Positions 35,518 through 45,310 of a stretch of DNA of 64,000 nt are shown here, piece by piece. A program made the position numbers and the translations under genes. The notes beneath the pieces were generated by a model. That model had not been told where the DNA came from. It saw only the letters and a program-made list of their open reading frames with translations, and made no database searches. Numbering within the stretch: the first letter of the stretch is position 1; every line of letters starts with the position of its first letter. Origin of the DNA: Caballeronia hypogeia (lineage in GTDB: Bacteria; Pseudomonadota; Gammaproteobacteria; Burkholderiales; Burkholderiaceae); the NCBI RefSeq assembly GCF_001544875.2, contig NZ_FCOA02000016.1, positions 62,001 through 126,000 of the forward strand. The letters are read 5' to 3'.

Positions 35518-36753
35518 CGCCTCCGCCCGGCCGACAGTGCGCAGGAACGCCAGGTAATACGCGAAGCCGATCGCCGTCACGATTCAGGTTGCGAGCAGCA
35601 CGCCCTGCGCGTCGTAACGAGGCGCCAGGAGCATATTCGCCGCATCACTGCGATGAGCGTGAGCGTCCGGAAGGGGGGCTGGCTCACGAACAATTGAATG
35701 ATGATGAGGGTGCCGAAGGCAAACGGGATCTGGAGCACTCCGGTGCGGAAGGGCAGCGTCACCGCCGCTGTGTCCTCTGCTTTGAGTGAGTCTCACTGAA
35801 ACAGCACTTCGATGATCCATGGTACGAGAAGCCACGAGATCACCGCGCAAATTCGACCCAGAGCAAGCATCACAACCGACCATTTGAATGCGATGTCCTG
35901 CGCGCGCATGATTGTTCACCGCCTGCATTTCGGCGAGGAAGCATGGCCCGACTTCTTGCGAGCGCGCTCATGCCGAGCATCAGCATCAGAACGCGATTCG
36001 CGTAGCAGTACGTTGCAATGGCTCTGTCTCCGCATGCACAAGGAAATACTGGTCGAGCGGCGTGATCATGCTGACGATGATGCCGCCGAACGCCAACATG
36101 CCGATGGAACGAAGTGTCTTGCCCCAATGGGGCGAGCGGAACGAACACCACGGCCTTACTCGCTTTCCGTCCGCCTTCCTCGCGAGCACGCGAAGCAGGA
36201 TCGCTTGCAGCGCCACGCCGACGGAAATGCCGGGCATCAGTGGACGCAGCGAGTCATGATGCGGCATGGCTAGGATGAAGCACAGCAGAACGAGAGCCGG
36301 CATGCATTCGATGAGCGTGTGGATCTGCTTTTCACAGGATTGAAGCCGTGCGGTTGCGATGTCCACGGTAAAGCTCAATATGCCGACGGGCGCAAGCCCC
36401 GCGATCAATTGAAACCACATCTCGCGCGTCTCGGCGGACAGATTGCCCGCCGCCACATGTGCGACAAGCGGCCAAGCGATCAACAGAGTGGAGGTGAGCA
36501 ACACACCGAGCACGAGGCACACTGCTTCGAGTTCGTTCAAGAACTGCGCTATTTTTCCTTGCTCTTGCGCATGCTCACGAAGAGCTGCACGAGAAGAATG
36601 CTCAGTTCGGTCGTGAGCGCAAGCGGAAGCCACGTAACGAGCGTGATCGCAAGATTGGACGTTCAGAATGCGTCTTCTCAGTACGCCAATTGCGGGTGTC
36701 ATCACATAGTCTCCGAAGCTTGATAGGCATCTTGCGTCGTTACTCGAAGGCAT
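35518..36753 (-). pseudogene. MurJ/Wzx-like lipid flippase pseudogene, copy 1
   Basis: Minus-strand remnants of a MviN/MurJ-type membrane protein. The best frame (VCLVLGVLLTSTLLIAWPLVAH...PVGILSFTVDIATARLQSC...MLAFGGIIVSMITPLDQYFL) runs from about 36540 to 35986. The start (MTPAIGVLRRRIL) is visible near 36700, but about 50 codons present in copy 2 are deleted after it and the next segment (TLVTWLPLALTTELSILLV) is out of frame. The C-terminal end (MTAIGFAYYLAFLRT) near 35570 has lost its stop and runs into the terminator. Non-functional. Confidence 0.8.
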
Positions 36754-37394
36754 CGCGCGATGTGCGCTCGTTTGAGACCGCATCGGGACAGCGAAACTAT
36801 GCCGTCGCGTGTGGCGCGTGTGGCGCGTGATGCGCGGGCGCGCAATTCCGCCCTTCAGTGCCGGGCGCTCGCGCAACATGACTCGTCAGACTATTGGCGT
36901 TGGAGATTATTTTGAGGGCGGTTGGGTCCGTGCGACAAGAATACCGGCAGGGGGAATTTAGATGGATTCGCTACCGTTCTTTGCGCAAGCGCTCCTGAAA
37001 GCCCGTCGCACATCTACGGACCCGTGAAGACATCAAACGATAAAGTCATTGGAGAGCGCGATACGCTATCGATTCATCCATGCTTTTGATTGAACAGATC
37101 CTGGTTTTGCAAGTGCCCCGTACATTAAATACATCGGACGGAATCGAGGCCTCGCAGGGCGCCGGCGCCCAGAGCTTCGTTCATGCACCGCTTGAATCCC
37201 GATAGCCATATCAACACTAGAACGGCTGCTTTTTTTTCAGAAAAAAAGGACCTCCAACGATCGGTTATAGGCATCGTTGCGCAATCTGACTCTTGAACTT
37301 TGCAATACGTCGAAGGCAGTCCTATCCTATCTGAAACCGTTTCGAAGTTATGTCGCCATCCGGCCAACGCGGGTAACCGCAAAGGGGTGCAGGC
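36754..37394. other. Intergenic, no supported gene
   Basis: Lower G+C; includes a run of nine Ts and seven As around 37230-37247. No family-supported frame. It should carry the promoter for the secreted-protein pair downstream. Confidence 0.45.
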
Positions 37395-37952
37395 ATGCGT
37401 GCGATCGTCGTTTCAGCGTTCCTGTTGCTCCAGATGTCCGTCTCCTTCGCCGGCGGCGAGTCGCTACTGGTCTTCGACGCGCAAGGCAAGTTCGTCGCGC
37501 CGCTCGACGATTTCGGAGGCCCTGGAGTCTATCTGACGGTAAATGGGGTCGTCGCGTTCGCTCCTCTCGAAAGAGTCATCGTATCCGGAGACGGCGGTCC
37601 GCAAACCGTCTATTCGGCAACGCAATTCAGATGGTCGGGAACGAATGCGGCCGACTATACCTCGTCTGACTGCGGCGGCACGCCGGTCATCACCCTCATC
37701 ACCGGAGTTCGACCGGCGACGTCGGTCAGGCTTGGCTCTGATGTCACGTTGTATGTCGCCCCTGCAACGAACTCCGCTCCGGTCCAGATCGGCTCGGTTC
37801 GGTCGGGTCCGAACTTCGTTTGCACGGCGTCCAATCCGCCGACCACCGAGTACGGCTGGCCGACGGAAACCACGTACTCGTTGACCGGCGCTCATCCGGA
37901 GCCTTTAACCATCCGCTTTCCAAGCGAAAGTCTGTATCAGCGATGGCGCTAG
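37395..37952 (+). CDS. Secreted hypothetical protein, paralogue 1
   Basis: 185 residues with a Sec signal peptide (MRAIVVSAFLLLQMSVSFAGG). The mature part begins LLVFDAQGKFVAPL, contains a beta-rich body with SATQFRW and a Cys pair (SDCGG and FVCTAS), and ends HPEPLTIRFPSE. The next gene is a clear paralogue with the same landmarks, so this is a tandem duplication. Function unknown; conserved Cys suggest one disulfide in the periplasm or outside. Confidence 0.7.
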   Translation: MRAIVVSAFLLLQMSVSFAGGESLLVFDAQGKFVAPLDDFGGPGVYLTVNGVVAFAPLERVIVSGDGGPQTVYSATQFRWSGTNAADYTSSDCGGTPVITLITGVRPATSVRLGSDVTLYVAPATNSAPVQIGSVRSGPNFVCTASNPPTTEYGWPTETTYSLTGAHPEPLTIRFPSESLYQRWR

Positions 37953-38008
37953 TCGCTCTGCGGACTCGAGCTTCCATCAATCGATGAGTGCGGCCCCGAG
38001 GTGCTGAC

Positions 38009-38557
38009 ATGCGTGGACTGATCGTATTGGCACTGCTGTTGTCGAGTATGACGACGTCATTCGCCGAGGAGCACCAGGAGCATCATCGACGGCCTGTCCT
38101 TCAGGTCTTCGACGCCAATGGCAAGGCGGTCGGCGCCTTCGTATACGCAGGAGGCAACTCAGGCGTGTTCATCACGGTGAACGGCGCCGCGGTGTTCGTG
38201 CCGGTCACGCGGCGGCAGGTGTCGGGGACCGGCAATCAGATCAGCTATTCGGCGACCGAGTTCACGTGGGGATGGTACTTTATCAACCAGTTCTCTTCGG
38301 CGGATTGCAGCGGCTCTCCGCTCATCACTGATGGTACCGGACCAAGGCCTTCATTTGCGCTCAGAAGTGGCTCGAACGTTACGGTTTTCGCCGCACCGGC
38401 GTCGAATTCGCAATTCCTGAGCGTCTCGTCGTACATAATCGGCACCAACGGCCAATGCCAGCGTTACGCTACGCCGGTCACTGCGTCCGGCTGGCCGATC
38501 GAGTCGAGCTATGTAATCACGGACGATCATCCCGAGCCGCTGTCAATCCATTATTGA
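38009..38557 (+). CDS. Secreted hypothetical protein, paralogue 2
   Basis: 182 residues from the ATG at 38009, preceded by GAGGTG. Signal peptide MRGLIVLALLLSSMTTSFAEE. It aligns with the preceding gene end to end: LQVFDANGKAVGAF, VYAGGNSGVFITVNG, SATEFTW, SADCSGSPLIT, GQCQRYATP, ASGWPIESSYVITDDHPEPLSIHY. The conserved block 'GWP-E-(S/T)-Y--(T/I)---HPEPL' ends both. Probably co-transcribed. Unrecognised family. Confidence 0.7.
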   Translation: MRGLIVLALLLSSMTTSFAEEHQEHHRRPVLQVFDANGKAVGAFVYAGGNSGVFITVNGAAVFVPVTRRQVSGTGNQISYSATEFTWGWYFINQFSSADCSGSPLITDGTGPRPSFALRSGSNVTVFAAPASNSQFLSVSSYIIGTNGQCQRYATPVTASGWPIESSYVITDDHPEPLSIHY

Positions 38558-39143
38558 CGAATCGAAAATGACCCGCTCGGTTCCCATGCGAAAACGTCGT
38601 CTGCCGGCGAACGCATTCTGATTCTTCTGCCGATCTTATTCGCATTGCAGCGATATGCGGGGACGCATCCATAACTCCACCGCAGTCCGAACCAGTTCAC
38701 GCAATCGACAACGCGCGCTCGCACATCGTTCGCCATCTCGAACGAGCCGTCGCAGCGCGCGGGCCGCTATCACGCGCTTCTGAATTCGATGGCGAGTGAG
38801 AGATACCTGAAAACGGCCCTATCAAGATAGACCTAGGTAAATCTCGGGTGATAAAAGAAATGCCGAAAGCAATTGGTAAACTAAGGATGGCAGAACAATA
38901 CGTAAAAATGAAAAGGTGCGTTTCCATGGCTTAAGGACGAACGAGCGTATCGTAAAAGCGTATGTGCGATAGCGCACATGCAATCATTAGGCTTTCAAAA
39001 TAACGATTGAACCTTGCCCGCCGTCGTCCATACTTGAATGCATCGATACCGGATAAATTGTCCATCACCCGATGCGTTAATCGCGGCGATGTCGCGGACG
39101 GCCAGCCGCCTCAACTCTGGCTTCTTTTGGTCAAGGGGTTCAT
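38558..39143. other. Intergenic, no supported gene
   Basis: AT-richer in its second half (38820-39000). Only short frames, none with family support. Probably contains the tyrosinase promoter. Confidence 0.45.
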
Positions 39144-40586
39144 ATGGTCACTACTTCAATCAGTCGGCGTGCGTTCGTTCAAGGAACCACGTCGGCGCTG
39201 GCACTGGCATCGCTTCCGAGAATCAGCCTGGCGGCGACGCCTATCATTCGACTGGAATGGCAGGTATTCAAAACAACTTCTCACTACGCGCCGTATCTCA
39301 ATGCGCTCCGAACGATGCAAGCTACTCCGGGAAGTACGAGTTCGAACGCATGGCAATACTGGGCCAACATTCACGCGAATTATTGTCCGCACGACAAAGC
39401 ATACTTTCTCGCCTGGCATCGCGGCTACCTCTATTATCTGGAACAACGACTGAGGACCATTTCCGGCGACACCACCCTCATGCTTCCATATTGGGATTAC
39501 TACACATACCCGACCATACCCTCAGAATTCACGGACACCGCGAGCGGTAATCCGCTGTACACTTCGCGCGTGAACACCAACGCTTATCAGGCGTTGAGCA
39601 TGACTCCGTTCGGGACGGGCGTCACCAACTATCAGATCGGATTGAACAATGCGTTCGAAACCAATCTGGAAACCGCACCGCATGACCCCGTGCATGACAT
39701 CATCGGGGGTTATATGGCGAACATATCCACGGCGGCGCTGGATCCACTCTTTTACCTGCATCACGCCAATCTCGATCGTTTGTGGAACGCGTGGACGCGT
39801 CGTTCGACGAGCAAGATGCCCGCGGCGACCAACTCATACTGGAACGGGACATTTACCTATGCCAGCAATCTGTCGATGGCCAGGTCCTTGACTCGCACCG
39901 TCGCGGGCTTCCCCAATCCTTACGACTACGCGAACGACAACATGCCGACCGGCTTGCCTCCGCAGGCACAGCAGGGACGAATTATCCGGGTGCAAGCGCC
40001 GGGCTTGGCGCTCCGCGCCCGGCCCGCGCTCGGCACGTTCAAGACAACCGGGCCAGGCAGCGTGTCCTCGACCCGGAACTCGCTCGGGGGGCTGACGGGT
40101 ATCCCGCTCGGCAACAACTCCGTGAGCGCCGCCATCGGACTTCAGACGGCAGGACTGAATTCCCTGCGCGACGTGCTCGCGACATCGCCGGGCGGGCAAC
40201 CGGCAACACCGTCGCAGGGCGTGGGACAGGCGAAGCATTTTCAGTATGTGAAGCTCACTTTTGACGGTCTGAGCACATCGACAGCGGGCGACGCAGGCGG
40301 CTATTTCTATAACATCTATCTGAATCTGCCTGCGAGCGGCGATGTCGATTCCGTCGGCGACGCGCATTTTGTCGGCACGATCGGGCCGTTCGATATTTCG
40401 GTGGCCAGGCAGCACACAAATGGCAGCAAGGATTTCGACGTTACCTATCTGTTGGCGCAACTGGGTCTCCCGAACATGAATCAGATGGTCGTGTCCTTTG
40501 AGCGCGTAAATGGCCCGAACTATGCGCAGGGCACTGTGGTCTCCGTCAACGAACTGCGTCTCGAGCTGGCCACGGACGCGCCCTGA
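39144..40586 (+). CDS. Tat-exported tyrosinase (type 3 copper oxidase)
   Basis: 480 residues. The N-terminus has a twin-Arg signal (SRRAFVQG, Arg8-Arg9) and AxA-like cleavage near residue 31. The CuA site is His77, His83 and His92 (IHANYCPHDKAYFLAWHRGY), with Cys81 two residues before His83, the Cys-X-His spacing that forms a thioether in some tyrosinases and hemocyanins. The CuB site is His180 and His184 (PHDPVHDIIGG) plus the LHHANLDRLW His. A long C-terminal domain (about 250-480) could cap the site. It would oxidise phenols to quinones in the periplasm or outside, giving melanin or cross-linking. The gene stands alone. Confidence 0.9.
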   Translation: MVTTSISRRAFVQGTTSALALASLPRISLAATPIIRLEWQVFKTTSHYAPYLNALRTMQATPGSTSSNAWQYWANIHANYCPHDKAYFLAWHRGYLYYLEQRLRTISGDTTLMLPYWDYYTYPTIPSEFTDTASGNPLYTSRVNTNAYQALSMTPFGTGVTNYQIGLNNAFETNLETAPHDPVHDIIGGYMANISTAALDPLFYLHHANLDRLWNAWTRRSTSKMPAATNSYWNGTFTYASNLSMARSLTRTVAGFPNPYDYANDNMPTGLPPQAQQGRIIRVQAPGLALRARPALGTFKTTGPGSVSSTRNSLGGLTGIPLGNNSVSAAIGLQTAGLNSLRDVLATSPGGQPATPSQGVGQAKHFQYVKLTFDGLSTSTAGDAGGYFYNIYLNLPASGDVDSVGDAHFVGTIGPFDISVARQHTNGSKDFDVTYLLAQLGLPNMNQMVVSFERVNGPNYAQGTVVSVNELRLELATDAP

Positions 40587-40877
40587 TACAGAAGCATCGG
40601 TAGCGATCGATTCGGCTGTTTTCGCACGCATCTATTCGCCATGCTCCCTGCACATCCGCCCGTGTCCTACCGATGCGGGCGGATGCTTCACGTCACGTCG
40701 GCTCATTTGTCGCGATTGCGATGTCCGGCTTCACAGTTCATTTCGGTGCTGGTTGGGTCTTTTCGTTGAGACATGGCGCTCAACACGAGTCGGATTAAAT
40801 GAATTCGTCAGTCTATTGAAGATGATCCATAAGTAATACTAGGTATCATAGGGAAAAGAGCGACAGTACATCGATTC
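40587..40877. other. Intergenic spacer
   Basis: No supported gene between tyrosinase and the kinase remnant; AT-richer from 40790. Confidence 0.4.
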
Positions 40878-41733
40878 AATTTCCGCGCCGGTTCGCAAGT
40901 TTTCCGTGGGCAAACAGGGCGCGGCTCAGCTTATCCGGGGCGTCGTAGAACCGGTCGAGTTCGAAGGCGTGGACTTGCAGAAATTTGGTGTCGTTCCTGA
41001 GAGCTTGACCGAAGCGCAGCTCGCGAAGATGCAGGGCCCGACCGTCGTCGAGCGTTTGCTGGCAGCAACGTGCCCCATGACCGGGTGTCGGAGACTGCGA
41101 GTTTTACGTACCGCCGTTCAGGCTGCGATGACCGTAGCGCGCGACAATGTGGTCATGCTGAGCAGCCCAATGCCGCATGCGGAAAATCTTTCGCGTCGGC
41201 TAACTTCCCGGCCTTACTCGCCACGGGTGACAAACACGTGTTGCTCGTTGATGCGGACTTATGCCGCGGACGCTTGCAACGCACCCTGGGCCTGACGTGG
41301 GCCCCGGGCCTCGCCGAAGTGCTGGAAGGCTTGCGGTTCATCTTCAAACCGATTCGCCGCGAGGTCGTTCAGAATCTCGATTTTCTTGGCGTGCTCAGGT
41401 ATCCAAATTCCGCGTCCAGAGCGCTTCCGAGAGGAGCCTTCGAGGCGATGCTGAGCGAAGCCGCGGATGACTACGACGTTGTTGTCATAGACGCACCGGC
41501 TGTGTTGGCCGTGTCCGATGTCGGGATCATTGCGCCTGCTACCGAAACCATCCTGCTTCTCGCGCTCTGGCGGCGTCAAGTTTGTTCGTTCGCTTTTGCA
41601 CGAGTGTGCTCTAAAGCGACGGCCGCCCCGGCCAATCTTCACGCTAACGATCCTTTTGGAGAGTTCGGTTCGGTGAACGAATGTGCACTATTTGGAGCAA
41701 TTACGCATCGCCCGTGTAAGTGTCACGACAGTT
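40878..41733 (+). pseudogene. Wzc-like bacterial tyrosine kinase (BY-kinase) pseudogene
   Basis: The region from about 41088 matches the cytoplasmic kinase domain of Wzc/EpsB-type capsule regulators: RVLRTAVQAAMTVARDNVVMLSSP, then, in another frame, ATGDKHVLLVDADLCRGRLQRTLGL (Walker A'), APGLAEVLEGL, QNLDFLGVLRYPN and DYDVVVIDAPAVLAVSDVGIIAP (Walker B). The P-loop area around 41170-41215 crosses frames and the C-terminal Tyr cluster is absent. The 5' part (GVDLQKFGVVPESLTEAQLAKMQ) is not recognisable Wzc, so this may be a fusion of debris. Non-functional. Confidence 0.75.
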
Positions 41734-42041
41734 CTAAAAATAATAAGGGGTACCACATTGATTCGCGCTGTCTTCTTGAAATGATGAGCGCCAACACGTA
41801 AGATTCGCGTGACGCTCTGGTGTCCAATAACGAACGACTAATCATTTTCGCATTGCCTCTTTTTGCAGAAAGATTGTTCTCTTAATGGTATTGATATCGC
41901 AGTCTTTCGGAAGTAAGTCGCACATCATCGGTTCACAGTCAATCATCGGATACACGTCTTGATATGCTCAACGACGTTGGTCCGCCGCGATGCAAAACAT
42001 ACCGACGAGCGTGAAGCTCGCATCGACTTGATAGGGTCAGT

Positions 42042-43190
42042 GTGATGACAAGCCCCACGAGGTTCGAGACGATTTCTACGATCGAAAGATTCGGATCACT
42101 ACGCGAGGAATGGGAGAGGTTGTGGGTGAGGGTCGGCGGCGGATTCGGTCAAGACTTTGAATTCTGCTTGCACGCGCTCAGGGACATTGCCATACCGGAG
42201 GGCGCACAGCTGCACTGCATCGTCGCATGGAAGGGGAATCGTCTGGTGCTCGTCTGGCCGCTGGTTCGATATCGTGAGTTGTTTTGGCGAGCGATTCGTC
42301 CGCTCGCGCCAGATGGGTCGGTGTGCACGAACGTTTTGGCCGAAGAAGGTCCGGAATATCGCGAGCTGGTCGACTCGGCGTGGCGCATGCTGAGTGAGCA
42401 AGGGGGATTCGATCTGCTTACTCTACCGCGCGTGCGAACTGGGTCGCTGCTGTTCGACCATGTTTCCAGGTGCAGCACTGTCGAACGCGCGGAGGCGTCC
42501 GAGATAGCAATCGTGCGTTCGCGCCTTCGGGGCGATTGGGACTCTTTTCGTCAATCGCTGCCGGCCAAGCAGAGAAAGGAGCTCGATACCTGGAAGCGTC
42601 GGCTTGATCGAGAAGGCAAGGTTTCGATGTACGTCGCGGATCTTCGCGATTCGGCGAGTACCTCGCTCATCGACGATCTTTTTCTCTGGAAACAGCAATG
42701 GGCTGAAAAGACGGGAAAAAAGGGAACTTTCTTCTCGCCGAATTTTCATTCTTTTCTCGTCGGCTTATTGAAGGACACTGCGGCAAGCGGTAGATTTCCC
42801 CTTTTTGTCCTGGCGATGAATGGCAGGCCGATCGCGGTGAATCTTGTCGCGGTCGAGGCGCGCACGGTGCACGGCGTGCAAGCTGCATTCGACGTCGAAT
42901 ATGGAAAGTTCACGCCGGGAGCAGTGCTGCTCGAATACGTGTTGAAGTGGGCGTTCGAAAGTGGCCGCGATTTCGACTTCGGCGCGGGCGGGGGCAAATA
43001 CAAGGCAGTGTGGGCACAAGACTCCAGCTATTCGAGCACGGACTTTCGAATTTCGACGAGCCAATGGGGCCGGTTCGCCTTTTTGCTCTCGGACCTGCGG
43101 CGTTGGTATCGTTCGAGGTCCCTCAACAATCCGCGGACCAAACCGCTTGCTGTACACGGCGATCCACTCAGGTCCGAACTGGAGCCGTGA
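42042..43190 (+). CDS. CelD/BcsL-type GNAT (FemAB-like) acetyltransferase, copy 2
   Basis: 382 residues, paralogous to 34330-35469 throughout (TRFETISTIERFGSLREEWERLW; RAIRPLAPDGS; LIDDLFLWKQQWAE; FTPGAVLLEYVLKWAFESGRDFDFGAGGGKYKAVWA). No frameshift. Differences from copy 1 are mostly conservative, which suggests that both have been under selection since duplication. Presumed cytosolic acyl transfer in exopolysaccharide modification. A GTG or ATG at 42042 starts the protein (the track begins MMTSPTRF). Confidence 0.82.
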   Translation: MMTSPTRFETISTIERFGSLREEWERLWVRVGGGFGQDFEFCLHALRDIAIPEGAQLHCIVAWKGNRLVLVWPLVRYRELFWRAIRPLAPDGSVCTNVLAEEGPEYRELVDSAWRMLSEQGGFDLLTLPRVRTGSLLFDHVSRCSTVERAEASEIAIVRSRLRGDWDSFRQSLPAKQRKELDTWKRRLDREGKVSMYVADLRDSASTSLIDDLFLWKQQWAEKTGKKGTFFSPNFHSFLVGLLKDTAASGRFPLFVLAMNGRPIAVNLVAVEARTVHGVQAAFDVEYGKFTPGAVLLEYVLKWAFESGRDFDFGAGGGKYKAVWAQDSSYSSTDFRISTSQWGRFAFLLSDLRRWYRSRSLNNPRTKPLAVHGDPLRSELEP

Positions 43191-43229
43191 TCGCGTGAAG
43201 TTTTAGCGGTGCGACCGCCGGGCGCGCGC

Positions 43230-43955
43230 TTACGCGCGCGACCCGTCGAGAGTGCGCAGGAATGCCAGATAGCACACGAAACCGATCGCCGTCATTATGC
43301 CGGCTGCAAGTGCCGAGCATCAGTGGAAGTAGCGAGTCGCGATGCGGCATCGTGAGGAAGAAGCCCTGCAGAACGAGGGCCGGCACGCATTCGATTAGCG
43401 TGTTGACATGCCTTTCACATCACATGATTGAAGCCGTGCTGCGGTGATGCAGACGGTAAAGCTCAGTACTCCGACGGGCGACATCCCCGCGAGCAAGTGA
43501 AAGCACATCTCGCGCGTCCCGGCGGACAAATTGCCAGCGGCGACGACGTACGCCACGAGTGGCCAGGCGATCAATAAAGCGGAGGTGAGCAATACACCGA
43601 GTACGAGGCACATTGCTTCGAGTTCGTTCAGGAACTGCGACATTTCTTCCTTGCTTTTGCGCATGCTCACGAAGAGAGGCACGAGAAGAATGCTCAGTTC
43701 GGCAATGAGCGTAAGTGGAAGCCAGGTGACGAGCGTGAGCGCAAGCTGCCAGGCGTCTACAGTACTCCCGATGCCGTAGCGGTACGCGATTGCCATCTCC
43801 TTGAATGCGCCGGCTCCTTTACCCAGGAACACAAACAGCGATACGACCGCGGTACCTTTCGCGATGCATTTATGGTCCGAATGAACGCTCAGAATGCGTC
43901 TTCTTAGTACGCCAATGGCAGATGTCAGCACGTGAACTCCGGAGCTTGATGGCAT
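43230..43955 (-). pseudogene. MurJ/Wzx-like lipid flippase pseudogene, copy 2
   Basis: It starts intact (MPSSSGVHVLTSAIGVLRRRIL, then GTAVVSLFVFLGKGAGAFKEMAIAYRYGIGSTVDAWQLALTLVTWLPL, the MurJ N-terminus) and continues to ARLQSCDVKGMSTR, where it stops at 43395. After this the C-terminal two thirds are almost entirely deleted: the sequence passes from MPHRDSLLPLM straight to the end (MTAIGFVCYLAFLRTLDGSRA, stop at 43230). Copy 1 keeps the middle and lacks part of the N-terminus, so the two lesions are independent. Confidence 0.8.
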
Positions 43956-44671
43956 CCCGAGTTGTTTCTTCCGGGCCTCCCGCGATGTGCTCTCGTCGAG
44001 CCAACATCCGGACACGGCGACTATACCGTCGAGCGTGGCGAGTGTGCTTAAATCCGCTTCGCGCCGCGGGCATGAGCGCGAAACGACCTGGACAGCCTTT
44101 CTTTTTACGCAGAGAGATGGTTTGGAACTATTCCTGGAGACATGCAGTAAAAAATGCTCGAGTAAAACAGGGGGCGATCAACGTGGTGTACAAAATCATG
44201 AAGCCACGAATTGGTTCGCTCGATGCTCAGACCTTGTGCCCCGTCCGCGCCCGTGAAACGTTGGAGCGTTCTTAGCGGTGTAAGAAATCCTTAAGGTTGG
44301 ATGCCTATTCTATAAGTCGGGTGATACTCGACGTGAGTCGTTCGATTCAGAAAGAGAAGATCGGCCGGTTTAATAAAGCGCGAATGAGAAAGTACGAACG
44401 GCCGCTTATCTGATCGACGATTTTCGACGATTCAGCTCTGTCTGACTCCGACCGACACATCGGGGCAAAGCGTTGCTGCGCACCAAGCTTATAAGGCACG
44501 TGTACACGCCGGCCGTAGTTCGCTCCAATGGAGCTATATTCATATCGTGCAATCTGTCTAAAGGCGCGCGGTAGACGTGACAGTATCATCTGCGTGTCTG
44601 CAATCGGCGGCGGCTGGCGCAGTCATGCGGTGGCAGAGCCGCTTGTTCCCGGATTCATCGGATGCTTGGCC
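43956..44671. other. Intergenic, no supported gene
   Basis: About 700 bases with only short open frames that lack family or ribosome-site support. Confidence 0.45.
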
Positions 44672-45172
44672 ATGGAACAAGACGTTCAGGCAACTTGCAG
44701 TTTCGAGCGTGTCCAGCGCGCATCGCGTCGTTCCTTGCTGCTTCGGTGGGTGCTGCCCACTTTGCTCCTTGGCGGATGCGGGGGAAACGATTCACCCGCA
44801 CCGGTGTCGGCTCCGCAGCAGACTTTGATTGAGCCGCGTCCAATGGTCGAGCCGAGTCAAATGGCCGAGCCGAGTCAAATGGCCGAGTCGAACCCAACGT
44901 CGAGAGAGCAGGCGTCGGTGCCGACGGACAACGCTGTCGTACGGGCCTCAGATGCCGACGAGCTGGAACAACTCAGCGCATTGTCGGCGCTTTCACCGCT
45001 ATCCGATCGCGAGAAGGCCAGGCTGTTCAAGGAACTGTCTTCGAAGTCGTCTTCGCAGCGGCGGGAATTGATCGACACGTATCCGGGTCTGGTCAAGCTG
45101 CCGGACCAGCAAAAGCAGATGCTTCTGGATGAGTTGGGAGAGATTGTCCCAATCACGGTGAGTCGGAAGTGA
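44672..45172 (+). CDS. Predicted lipoprotein with DUF3106-like C-terminus
   Basis: 166 residues from the ATG at 44672. Type II signal: LLLRWVLPTLLLGGC, lipid-modified Cys36. After it comes an 18-base tandem repeat encoding (V/A)EPSQM units (44843-44888), then a helical segment LSPLSDREKARLFKELSSKSSSQRRELIDTYPGLVKLPDQQKQML resembling DUF3106-type proteins. Anchored in the outer or inner membrane. No function known. The frame is open upstream, but the ATG at 44672 is the natural start before the signal. Confidence 0.65.
   Translation: MEQDVQATCSFERVQRASRRSLLLRWVLPTLLLGGCGGNDSPAPVSAPQQTLIEPRPMVEPSQMAEPSQMAESNPTSREQASVPTDNAVVRASDADELEQLSALSALSPLSDREKARLFKELSSKSSSQRRELIDTYPGLVKLPDQQKQMLLDELGEIVPITVSRK
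44843..44888 (+). repeat. 18-bp in-frame tandem repeat in the lipoprotein gene
   Basis: Unit ATGG(T/C)CGAGCCGAGTCAA occurs twice, then half again. It encodes repeated M-(V/A)-E-P-S-Q and could vary in copy number. Confidence 0.75.
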
Positions 45173-45310
45173 GCGCTGCGACGCTTGCGCCTTCGAGCAT
45201 GGCGAAGAACGGGGAATACCTGGCAGCCGGAGCTCGTGCAGTTGTCCCTTGCGGAAATGGACCAAAGCGTCCTTGAACGACCGCATTAATGGTCCTTTGA
45301 CGCAGGAACG

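Larger units (their letters stand above)
34083..36753. repeat. Duplicated segment, copy 1 (acetyltransferase + convergent flippase)
   Basis: Shares gene order, coding sequence and upstream non-coding blocks with 41772-43955. Copy 1 has an intact acetyltransferase gene and a flippase lacking an N-terminal stretch with shifted frames. The repeats are diverged, so the duplication is not recent. Confidence 0.8.
41772..43955. repeat. Duplicated segment, copy 2 (acetyltransferase + convergent flippase)
   Basis: Second copy of the segment at 34083-36753. It keeps an intact acetyltransferase gene and an N-terminally complete but internally deleted flippase. Non-coding sequence upstream of the acetyltransferase is also shared (for example TCGCACATCATCGGTTCA near 41925). 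Confidence 0.8.

Noticed and set aside
36319-36723. Plus-strand open frame across flippase remnant 1.
   Set aside because: The minus strand has clear flippase homology in this interval; the plus frame has none.
37230-37247. T-run followed by A-run, considered as a terminator.
   Set aside because: The stem would be A-T only, with no G+C stem before a T-tail; better seen as an AT-rich spacer.
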